Part shown: positions 1-7,600 of the stretch, piece by piece
How positions within the stretch are numbered: position 1 is the stretch's first letter
How the letters are laid out: each line of letters opens with the position of its first letter
Program-made: the position numbers and the translations under genes
Notes under the pieces: model-generated
The model's input: only the letters and a program-made list of their open reading frames with translations
Database searches by the model: none
Told to the model about the DNA's origin: nothing
Assembly: GCA_944391275.1 (NCBI GenBank)
Contig: CALXSZ010000031.1
Coordinates: 1 to 11,902 of the forward strand
Source of the DNA: an uncultured Syntrophomonadaceae bacterium
GTDB lineage: Bacteria; Bacillota; Syntrophomonadia; Syntrophomonadales; Syntrophomonadaceae
DNA: 11,902 nucleotides
Direction: 5' to 3'

Positions 1-428
1 AAGCTATGGAAAAACAGATGCGCGCAGAACGGGAAAAACGAGAAGCCATTCTTCGTGCAGAAGGACAAAAGAATGCCGCGATCTTAGAAGCCGAAGGACT
101 AAAACAAGCAGCCATTTTAAACGCCGAGGCTACAAAAGAAGCTGCCATCCGTGAGGCGGAAGGGACCAAACAAGCAACGATTTTAAAAGCGGAAGGAGAA
201 TCTCAAGCAACTTTACTATTCCAACGGGCCTATGCCGATAGTTTAATTATGATTCGCGAAGCAGCTGTTGATCAAAACGTTTTAGCCATCAAATCCTTGG
301 AAGCCATTAAAGATCTCAGCAACGGAACGGCTACAAAATTAATTATACCTACTGATCTAGCGGGTATAGGCGGTACCTTGGCCGCTCTAAAAGAAGCCGC
401 CAACATTATCCCGACGGAAACAAAATAA
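1..428 (+). CDS. SPFH/stomatin-like (band 7) membrane protein, 3' part
   Basis: This is the C-terminal part of a band-7/SPFH protein; the gene starts before the window, because the frame is open to base 1 (an Ala codon precedes the first visible Met). The visible part begins at the end of the SPFH domain (EKQMRAEREKREA) and continues as a coiled coil of five 11-residue units of the form A-I-L-x-A-E-G-x-K-x-A, then ends in the family-typical tail with LSNGTATKLIIPTDL. Family knowledge: such proteins oligomerise on the inner face of the membrane, organise lipid microdomains, and often lie next to an NfeD-type protein, which would be upstream and out of view. The N-terminal membrane anchor is not visible. 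The downstream hairpin ends the transcript, so this is the last gene of its unit. Family assignment is firm; the cellular role is not shown by the sequence. Confidence 0.9.
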   Translation, partial: AMEKQMRAEREKREAILRAEGQKNAAILEAEGLKQAAILNAEATKEAAIREAEGTKQATILKAEGESQATLLFQRAYADSLIMIREAAVDQNVLAIKSLEAIKDLSNGTATKLIIPTDLAGIGGTLAALKEAANIIPTETK

Positions 429-472
429 TTCTAAAAAACTTTAAAAACTTCCCTAAAATCAATCGAAAAAAC

Positions 473-509
473 ACACGGATATAAGTTGATAAATATCCGT
501 GTTTTTTTT
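473..509 (+). terminator. Rho-independent terminator after the SPFH gene
   Basis: A perfect 10-bp stem (ACACGGATAT at 473-482 with ATATCCGTGT at 493-502) has a 10-nt loop and runs into eight T residues (502-509). It lies 45 bases after the stop codon. An A-rich stretch precedes the stem, so weak function in the other direction is possible. Confidence 0.92.
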
Positions 510-684
510 CAATAGAATGTCCAAAAAAAGAACGTTTTTTTGAATGTTCTTTTTAAGAAGCGCGTTATTTTCTTAGCTTTTTTTCAAAACGACAAATTTA
601 AAGGGAAAAAACTTTTATCTTCCCCACTTTTTTCAAAAACCAACTTTTTGTCGTCTCTTCATACATTTTTAATAGTTTGCGCTC

Positions 685-713
685 TTGTAATTCTATTCAA
701 AATATGGTATAAA
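685..713 (+). promoter_or_regulatory. Putative sigma-A promoter with extended -10
   Basis: TTGTAA (685-690), a 17-bp spacer, then TATAAA (708-713), preceded by TG one base upstream (705-706), which makes an extended -10 (TGGTATAAA). The predicted start is near 720. No gene follows for 760 bases, so the product would be a long leader of the transporter operon or an independent RNA. Confidence 0.55.
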
Positions 714-1164
714 TAAATAGACGTAATAAAAATTTGTTTCATTATCTATTTTCTCGTCTATTTTATGGAGAAATAAAAATTACGGGGGATTTAGTAATAA
801 AATTTCTTTTCAATACGTTTAGGCGACGAATCGTATTTCTCAGAAATAACATTCGTTGTAGAAGATTTATCCATTTCCTCCACCTTGGACCGAAATTCAT
901 TCTACATAAATCGGACATGATGGTTCCTTACTAATTTTAATGAAGTACTATATGAAATTTCACTACGCATTTATGGTCGTTCGTGCTTTTCACCCTACAT
1001 AATATGATTTGCTGTCCTAAAATACTTCTTCCATCTTCCTTTCATGGTTTTTATTTTTATACATTTTTACGCTCGAAAATCCATTCGTTTCTTGTTAACG
1101 ATTCTTTCACCTCATTATTTTCCCTGCGTATCTGAAGATCGGCAAACATATTTCTCTTTACAAC

Positions 1165-1198
1165 AAGAAACCAATCAAAAGGATTGTTTTCTTTTATT
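1165..1198 (+). terminator. Weak terminator-like hairpin in the gene-free region
   Basis: AAGAAA-c-CAATC (1165-1176) pairs with GATTG-t-TTTCTT (1182-1193): 11 pairs around one C/T mismatch, a 5-nt loop, and then a short T-rich tail (1192-1198). The stem is AT-rich, so termination would be inefficient. If real, it would end an RNA of roughly 480 nt starting from the 685-713 promoter. Confidence 0.25.
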
Positions 1199-1429
1199 CT
1201 TATAAAACAGGAATTCTTTCTTATTGCACCACAAGTAGGAAATTCTTTTATTTTTTTAGGAAACAGGTGATAAATTTTGCGTCTAAAAAGCGTTTTCTTT
1301 CTAAAAAAATATTATCCAGCAACCATCGTTCTGTTTTTCTATTTTTCACAACTCTTCCCCTAGTGTGTTTACCGTACAAGAATAGGTCATAAAATTCAAA
1401 AAACAATCTGTAAAATGATTGCATAAAAA

Positions 1430-1446
1430 CATGAAAGTTTTTCATG
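1430..1446. promoter_or_regulatory. Dyad upstream of the transporter operon, possible operator
   Basis: CATGAAA (1430-1436) and TTTCATG (1440-1446) form a perfect 7-bp inverted repeat with a 3-base centre. It ends 38 bases before the GTG start of the ATPase gene and overlaps a possible extended -10 (TG at 1445-1446, GATAAA at 1448-1453; no good -35). A second possible -10, TAAAAT at 1411-1416, lies just upstream. The position fits a repressor operator; no regulator gene is seen. Confidence 0.35.
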
Positions 1447-1470
1447 AGATAAAATTATTCAATACAACAT

Positions 1471-1477
1471 AAGGAGG
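1471..1477 (+). promoter_or_regulatory. Ribosome binding site fixing the GTG start of the ATPase gene
   Basis: AAGGAGG sits seven bases before GTG 1485. An ATG overlapping the region at 1483 is out of frame and meets TGA at once, so GTG is the start. Confidence 0.85.
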
Positions 1478-1484
1478 TCGCAAT

Positions 1485-2600
1485 GTGATTCGATTTGAAA
1501 AAATTCGAAAAGAATATAAACAACATGTTGTAATCCGGGATATGGATTTGAGCATCCATAAAGGCGAATTGGTCGTACTGATCGGTCCCTCCGGATGTGG
1601 AAAAACAACATTACTTAAAATGGTCAATGGATTGATCAAACCAACATCTGGAAATGTTTTTATTAACGGAGAAAATATCGAAGAAAAAGACGTTATTCAA
1701 TTACGCCGCAATATTGGATATGTGATCCAGCAAACGGGACTTTTCCCACACATGACCGTGGAGGAGAATATTCAAATTGTCCCAAAACTTCAGAAAATGA
1801 GCGCGGAAGAAATTAAACAACGCACCCTCGAAATGATGGAAATGATCGGCTTAGACGCAGAAAATTATCTTTACCGATATCCCGCTCAACTTTCTGGTGG
1901 ACAACAGCAGCGTATTGGGGTTGCGCGCGCTTTTGCCACGGATCCGGATATTATTTTAATGGACGAACCTTTCTCTGCTCTAGATCCCATTACGCGCAGC
2001 CAGCTTCAAGAAGAACTGGCAGAGTTGCAAGGGCATTTGCATAAAACCATTTTATTTGTCACCCATGACATGGATGAAGCCGTTAAAATTGCGGATCGCA
2101 TCTGTATTATGAATGATGGGCAAGTCCTGCAATATGGTACGCCGGAAGAAGTATTAAAAAATCCGGTTGATGGTTTTGTTAGCGATTTTGTCGGACGGAA
2201 CCGAATTTGGAACAACCCCGAACTGATTAAAGCCCAGGATATCATGCTTTTCGACCCGATTACTACGAGCGGCGAACGAACTTTATTGCAAGCCATTGAA
2301 GTCATGCGCCAGAGCAGAGTGGATAGTCTGTTTGTGGTGAACGCTAAACATCAATTAAAAGGCATTATTACGGCACGGATGATTCAACAAGCCGAGGACC
2401 GCAGCGTGACCGTAAAAGAAATTATGAAAACCAATTATCTCTCTGTTGCTCAAACAGATTCGATCGTTGATCTGTTAAAGTTACTGAAAGAAAATGATGT
2501 ATCCGCCATCCCGGTATTAGGGCCGGAAAATGTCCTAGCAGGCATCATCACAACGAGCAGCCTCGTAACAACTTTAGGCGCTCGATTCATTGATATATAA
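1485..2600 (+). CDS. OpuC-type ABC transporter ATPase with tandem CBS domains
   Basis: This is the cytoplasmic ATPase that powers the importer encoded by the next gene. At 371 residues it has the size of OpuCA/ProV-type ATPases. Visible motifs in order: Walker A GPSGCGKTT (34-42), Q-loop glutamines (82-83), signature LSGGQQQR (136-143), Walker B IILMDEP (156-162), D-loop SALD (164-167) and switch His194. Residues from about 252 to 368 form two CBS repeats (the second holds VSAIPVLG and LAGIITTSSL). In OpuA-type systems such tandem CBS modules sense ionic strength or cyclic di-AMP; whether this one does is inference. The start is GTG 1485, backed by AAGGAGG. The permease gene follows 13 bases later in the same operon. 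The same architecture is found in glycine betaine/carnitine/choline importers (OpuC, BilE) and in the ergothioneine importer EgtUV (this protein would be EgtV), so the substrate is open and no gene symbol is given. Confidence 0.93.
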   Translation: MIRFEKIRKEYKQHVVIRDMDLSIHKGELVVLIGPSGCGKTTLLKMVNGLIKPTSGNVFINGENIEEKDVIQLRRNIGYVIQQTGLFPHMTVEENIQIVPKLQKMSAEEIKQRTLEMMEMIGLDAENYLYRYPAQLSGGQQQRIGVARAFATDPDIILMDEPFSALDPITRSQLQEELAELQGHLHKTILFVTHDMDEAVKIADRICIMNDGQVLQYGTPEEVLKNPVDGFVSDFVGRNRIWNNPELIKAQDIMLFDPITTSGERTLLQAIEVMRQSRVDSLFVVNAKHQLKGIITARMIQQAEDRSVTVKEIMKTNYLSVAQTDSIVDLLKLLKENDVSAIPVLGPENVLAGIITTSSLVTTLGARFIDI

Positions 2601-2606
2601 AGGGGG
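2601..2606 (+). promoter_or_regulatory. Ribosome binding site choosing TTG 2614 for the permease fusion
   Basis: AGGGGG lies seven bases before TTG 2614. The frame can be opened eight codons earlier at TTG 2590, inside the end of the ATPase gene, but that start has no ribosome binding site and would put the purine run inside the coding sequence. Confidence 0.75.
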
Positions 2607-2613
2607 AATTCCT

Positions 2614-4194
2614 TTGAATTTTTTTGAATACGTCGTCTATCGTCAAGACCAAATTGTTAACGCTCTAATCGAGCATATCCAGCTGACCTTTACCGCAGTA
2701 TTTTTTGCCGTTTTAATCGGAGTTCCCCTCGGGATTCTCATTTACAGCGTAGCCAAACTACATAAGCCGGTTTTAGGAATCGCAAACATCGTACAGGCCG
2801 TTCCGAGCTTAGCGTTTTTCGGCTTTCTCATTCCATTATTAGGGATCGGTAGTTTGCCTACCATTTTTATTGTCGTCCTTTATGCGCTTTTGCCGATTTT
2901 AAAAAACACGTATACCGGACTAAGTAATATCAATCCAGATATTATCGAAGCGGCCCGTGGAATGGGAATGACCAAACTTCAGGTTTTAAGTCGTATTCAA
3001 ATTCCATTGGCGCTTCCCGTCATGATGGCAGGCGTTCGTATCGCCTCCGTTAATGCGGTCGGCTTGGTTACCATTGCTGCTTTTGTAGGCGCAGGCGGTT
3101 TAGGATATCTGATCTATTCTGGAATTCAAACACTAAATAACAACCTTATCTTAGCGGGAGCGATTCCCTCATGTCTCTTAGCGCTTCTCATGGACTTCGT
3201 GGTAGGAAAAATTGAACTCCTTGTTACCCCTATTAGTTTCCGGCTTTCCGCCGTAAAGTTCGATCGCAATACCAATCAAAGATTACGGCGTACGCGCAAG
3301 ATGGCTTTCGCTTCGATCGGCGTTGTTCTTATTCTTGCGATCTCCGCTGTCGTCGCCACCTCCTTTACAGGAAGCGATAAAGTCATCCGCGTAGGTTCTA
3401 AAAACTATACCGAACAACAGGTTTTAGGCTTCATGATTGCCGATCTAATTGAAGGAAATACGGACATCACCGTAGATCGACAAATTAATTTAGGTGGAAC
3501 GCAAATTTGTTTTGAAGCCATTAAAAGCGGTGAAATTGATGTTTACATCGATTACACCGGAACGGCTTTTGTTAGTATGCTGGGGAATCAACCGATATCC
3601 GATCGCGAACAAGTTTATAACACGGTTAAAGCCGATTTAAAAGACCAATTCGGTATCGAGGTATTACAGGAGTATGATTTTAATAATACCTATGTTCTGG
3701 CGATGATGCCGGATGTTGCAGAAAAATATGGTATTCAAAATATTAGCGATTTGGCTCGTAACAGCAGCAATATGATTTTCTCTCCCACGCCTGAATTCTC
3801 GAATCGTGAAGATGGCTGGCTTGGTCTTGAAGTCGCGTATGGACTAAATTTCAGAGACATACGAGTGCTGGATGGCGGAATGCGCTATTCGGCGATTACC
3901 AACTATGAGACGGACGTCATTACCGCATTTGCTACGGACGGCTTGTTAAAAACCTATAATCTACAAATGATTACGGACGATCAAGAATTCTTTGTTCCTT
4001 ACTACGCCATTCCGCTCGTACGGGAAGAAACATTAGAACAATATCCTGAACTTCAACCAATTTTAGAATCGCTTTGCCATATCCTAACGGATGAGGTTAT
4101 GCAGGAATTAAACGCTGAAGTAGATAGTTATGGGCGAAATCCGGCGGAAGTGGCCCACGAATTCCTCGTAGAACAGGGTTTAATTGAATCATAA
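2614..4194 (+). CDS. OpuC/EgtU-type permease fused to a substrate-binding domain
   Basis: One 526-residue chain carries both the membrane channel and the extracellular ligand-binding domain of the importer. Residues about 20-205 form the permease: hydrophobic segments begin near 25, and the EAA loop that contacts the ATPase is at 112-135 (EAARGMGMTKLQ...IPLALP). A further membrane segment (about 230-251) then tethers the binding domain (255-526) outside the cell; its landmarks are VGSKNYTEQ, GGTQICFEAIKSGEIDVYIDYTGTA, PEFSNREDG and ITAFATDG. No separate lipoprotein is needed. Such fusions occur in betaine/carnitine systems and in the ergothioneine importer EgtU. The binding-pocket residues cannot be assigned to a substrate by eye, so osmoprotectant against ergothioneine stays unresolved. 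It is the last gene of its operon, followed by a terminator. Confidence 0.9.
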   Translation: MNFFEYVVYRQDQIVNALIEHIQLTFTAVFFAVLIGVPLGILIYSVAKLHKPVLGIANIVQAVPSLAFFGFLIPLLGIGSLPTIFIVVLYALLPILKNTYTGLSNINPDIIEAARGMGMTKLQVLSRIQIPLALPVMMAGVRIASVNAVGLVTIAAFVGAGGLGYLIYSGIQTLNNNLILAGAIPSCLLALLMDFVVGKIELLVTPISFRLSAVKFDRNTNQRLRRTRKMAFASIGVVLILAISAVVATSFTGSDKVIRVGSKNYTEQQVLGFMIADLIEGNTDITVDRQINLGGTQICFEAIKSGEIDVYIDYTGTAFVSMLGNQPISDREQVYNTVKADLKDQFGIEVLQEYDFNNTYVLAMMPDVAEKYGIQNISDLARNSSNMIFSPTPEFSNREDGWLGLEVAYGLNFRDIRVLDGGMRYSAITNYETDVITAFATDGLLKTYNLQMITDDQEFFVPYYAIPLVREETLEQYPELQPILESLCHILTDEVMQELNAEVDSYGRNPAEVAHEFLVEQGLIES

Positions 4195-4219
4195 TTTTGC
4201 ATACTGAAAAATAAAACGG

Positions 4220-4257
4220 AAATGGACGCTGGTATTCTTATATAGCGTCCATTTTTT
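4220..4257 (+). terminator. Rho-independent terminator of the OpuC-type operon
   Basis: An 11-bp perfect stem (4220-4230 with 4244-4254, core AATGGACGCT/AGCGTCCATT) has a 13-nt loop and a six-T tail (4252-4257). It begins 25 bases after the permease stop codon. Confidence 0.9.
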
Positions 4258-4627
4258 GTTTATAAAATCCAACCACAACATCAATACGCAAACAAAAGAA
4301 AAGTACCTATGACTTTAGACACTCTCATTCATATAAATAGAATAAGAAAGAAAGCAAATAAATAGAATAGAGAAATGTTTTATTCTACTAAAAAATTCCC
4401 TGTAAGCATTTTCATTTCCTCAATATAGAGTTTATCATAGTATAGGAGGATTGAAAATTATCCAGAAAAGTAAAATCAACGATAAATTTCTCGTCTTTAT
4501 GCCCTAGATAAATATCCTTTCAGTTAAACAAAATAGTGGGGAAACATAACGTTTCCCCACTATTTTGTTTTATTACTATTAATTACTCTTCTATAAATTT
4601 TCTAAGCGTCCATCCGCTCAATCCTCT
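4258..4627. other. Gene-free convergent junction with small repeats
   Basis: There is no supportable gene here. The stretch separates the forward importer operon from the reverse efflux operon. It holds a 12-bp direct repeat (ATAAATAGAATA at 4333-4344 and 4358-4369), an imperfect inverted repeat (4408-4427 against 4441-4458), a GGAGG with an 18-codon frame too close behind it to be convincing, and the strong hairpin at 4526-4570. It may be decayed sequence. Confidence 0.5.
4526..4570 (-). terminator. Strong hairpin terminator of the efflux operon, possibly bidirectional
   Basis: A 20-bp perfect stem (4526-4545 with 4551-4570) closes a 5-nt loop; the core is AGTGGGGAAAC with GTTTCCCCACT. Read on the minus strand, the right arm ends in TTTTGTTT, which serves as the T-tract, 57 bases after the efflux gene stop. 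The plus strand also ends in TTTTGTTTT, so it would stop forward read-through as well. Confidence 0.88.
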
Positions 4628-7600
4628 TTACAGCGTGAATTCTTCTTCTCCTTTTTGATCGCCTACCACTTTAACTGGGAATTTTTCACGGATCTTTCGT
4701 TTGATAAAATCAGAGAACTGTGTGAAATATACATACATCACCGGCACGACGATGAGCGTTAAGAATGTCGAAGCCGTTAATCCCCCGGCTACAACAATCC
4801 CCATACCGTGCAACATTTCACTATTGCTGGAAGTTGAAACAACAACCGGGATCTGGCCTAAAACCGTCGTAGAAGCCGTCATTAAAATCGGTCTTAAACG
4901 AACAGGACCCGCTTTAAGCATGGCCTCTTCCGCCGTAAGATTTTCTTTCTTCTTAATGACATCGGCATAGTCAATAAGCACAATTCCATTATTAACCGCA
5001 ATTCCTACCAGAACCAACAAACCGATCAAGGAAGTCATACTGAGCGATTCTCCCGTCAGGAAGAGCAACACCATCACCCCAACCAAAGAAAGCGGAATGG
5101 ATAAGAACATAATAAACGGATTGATCAACGATTCAAACTGTGCAGCCATAACCATATAAATCAACGCCATCGCCAATACCAATACCAACGTCATCGTCTC
5201 AACCATTTCATTCATTGAGTCGCTGGTTCCGCTTAATGTAACACTGTATCCGTCCGGCAAACTCATCTGATCAATCATTAGCTGAACATCTTCGCTGACG
5301 CTTCCCGTATCCCGTCCATAAATCGAATAGGATACGCTTACATATCGGGTTTGGTTTTCATTACTAATCGACATAGGAACTTCTTCAAATGTAATCTCGG
5401 CTACAGAAGACAAGGGGATATAGTTTCCGTCCCCAATATCAATAGTAATACTTCCTAAATCGCTAAATTCCTGAATCAGGCTATCCGGATACGTGATGCG
5501 AATATCCGTTTCTGTTCCGTCCGCTTTTAAGGTTGTTGCCGTATTTCCGGAAACAGCATCCGAAATTTGGGAAGCCACCGATGAACCGGTTAAACCATAA
5601 CTTCTTAAACGTTCTTTATCTAAAATAACCGCGACTTGACGAGTAGTTGTATCTAAATCACAACTAACTTCTCTCACTCCTTCAATTGACAACAGGTTCG
5701 GTCTAATTTGGCTGTAAATATCCGCCAAAACGGAGGTTTCTTCCCCATAAATGGAAATACTGGATCCACCACCGCTACCTCCGCCTCCCATCATACTGGA
5801 AGAAGACGAAACGCTAATTTGAACGCCGGCAATATTTTGCGTCATCTGACGCACTTCTTCGACAATTTCCTCCGTACTGCGCGAACGTTCGGTTTTATCG
5901 ACTAAAGTACACTGAATCGATGCGGAGGCGCTCCCGCTGCGCCGCATCCCGCTGCTACCGGAAGCGCTAACAGATACTTCTTCGATTTCCGGTATATCCT
6001 TCAGCAATTCTTCAATTTGCAAAGCATAATTATTCACATATTCCACATTCGCCCCGCTGGGAGCCGTCGCTGTAATCGAAAATTCTCCTTCATCCGTCGT
6101 TGGCATCAAATCCATTCCAATAAAAGGATATAAACACAACGACGCAAAAAACGCTCCCCAAACCACAATAATCGTTCTCTTTTTATGCCGCATACAAGCA
6201 TGCAAAAGTCGATCATACGCTTTCTGTACTTTCGAAAATCCCTTATCGAATCCATCCAACATACGATTAATAAAGTTCAACGACTTCGGCGCGTGATTTC
6301 GGTGAACGTTTCCTACAACATTCCCACTGACCATCGGTACAATGGTTAACGCCGCAATAACCGACACCGTCAATGAAAATACTACGGCCAGCGCCATATC
6401 CGTGAAAAGTTCCGAAATCATCCCTTCGGTAAAGACAAACGGAACAAAGATAACAATCGTCGTTAAAGTCGACGCTACAATGGGCGTCGCAATTTCTTTT
6501 ACACCATAGTACGTTCCGGCTTTTTGTGCATATCCTCCAACGGTTCGGTATCGATAGATACTTTCGATCGCAACCACGGAACTGTCTACGAGCATCCCGA
6601 CCCCAATGGAAAGTCCTCCTAAGGAAATAATGTTTAAGGTTGTTCCGGAAAAATAAAGCATAACAAATGCGGCAATAATGGATAGAGGCATTGAAATTGC
6701 AATAACCAGGGTTAAACCAACGTTTTTCAGGAATATGAATAGAATAACAATCGATAATACGGCGCCTAAAATAATATTCTGAATAACGCCGTTAATCGAA
6801 TCTTCAATGGACTCCGCCTGGTTATTCGTCATTTCAACGGAAATATTATTATACTCTTGCTCAATGGCCGCGAGTTCATCCTGAATTGCATGCACGGTGG
6901 TAACCGTATTTCCGTCGCTGGATTTCGTAACCGACAAACTAATGCTTTGTTCCCCATTAATACGGCTGTAACTGGTAATTTCCACATCTTCTTCGTTGAT
7001 ATCCGCAATATCCTGTAACTGCAATACGCTTCCATCAGATAAACGAATCGGCATTTGCCGGATATCATCAATTGTTTCCATTTGCAATTTAATACTGATG
7101 GAATAACTTTTGATACCATATTCGATGCTTCCGCCGGATTGATCGCTATTTTCCGCAGACAAAAGGCTTGATATATCGGACATGGTAAGCCCTAATCCTT
7201 CCAGGCGTTCTCGATCCACACGGACCAATATCTCCTGCTCGCGTCCGCCGCGAACATTTACTTCAGCTACGCCGGGCTGCCGCTCGATCCGCGGAACAAT
7301 TCGATCTTCGATCAAAGTCCTTAACTCGTATTCATCCAATGAATCCGACATAATAACGATATTACAAATTGACTGGGAATTGCTGTCCATCTTCATGACA
7401 GAGGGATCTTCTACCTCATCGGGTAAACGAACCCGATCTAATTGCTGGCGAATGTCATCGACCGCCGCATCCATATCCGTTCCATAATTAAATTCCAGCA
7501 TAACCATGGAACTTTCTTTCGAAGAACTTGAAGTAATGCTGTCCAAGCCCTCCACGCTGGATAAAGCGCTTTCGATCGGTCCAGTGACCAATTCATCAAC

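Larger units (their letters stand above)
510..1484. other. AT-rich gene-free region, possible long leader or ncRNA
   Basis: I see no convincing protein gene in these 975 bases. Open frames at 734-934 (+) and 1248-1445 (-) lack a ribosome binding site and resemble no family. A 51-codon frame on the minus strand (763-918) has AAGGA six bases before its ATG but no recognisable product. What the stretch does hold is a good forward promoter (685-713), a weak terminator-like hairpin (1165-1198) and a dyad (1430-1446) before the transporter operon. It may be a long 5' leader, a noncoding RNA, or decayed sequence; the bases alone do not decide. Confidence 0.5.

Noticed and set aside
526..553. Second hairpin (AAAAGAAC / GTTCTTTT) after the SPFH terminator
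   Set aside because: Only 8 pairs, AT-rich, 12-nt loop; expected by chance in such A/T-run sequence and redundant with the clear terminator just before it.
763..918. FGPRWRKWI in the small minus-strand frame resembles a motif of non-LTR-type reverse transcriptases
   Set aside because: A single short resemblance in a 51-codon frame, with no catalytic YADD-type motif nearby; most likely chance.
734..934. 66-codon forward open frame starting at TTG
   Set aside because: No ribosome binding site, no recognisable family, composition like the surrounding AT-rich spacer.
1248..1445. 65-codon minus-strand open frame before the importer operon
   Set aside because: No ribosome binding site and no family features; it overlaps the likely control region of the operon.
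2006..2305. 99-codon minus-strand frame inside the ATPase gene
   Set aside because: Antisense to a gene with all ABC motifs intact; a shadow frame.
4451..4507. 18-codon frame after GGAGG in the convergent junction
   Set aside because: The purine run is one base from the TTG, too close for initiation, and the peptide is nondescript.
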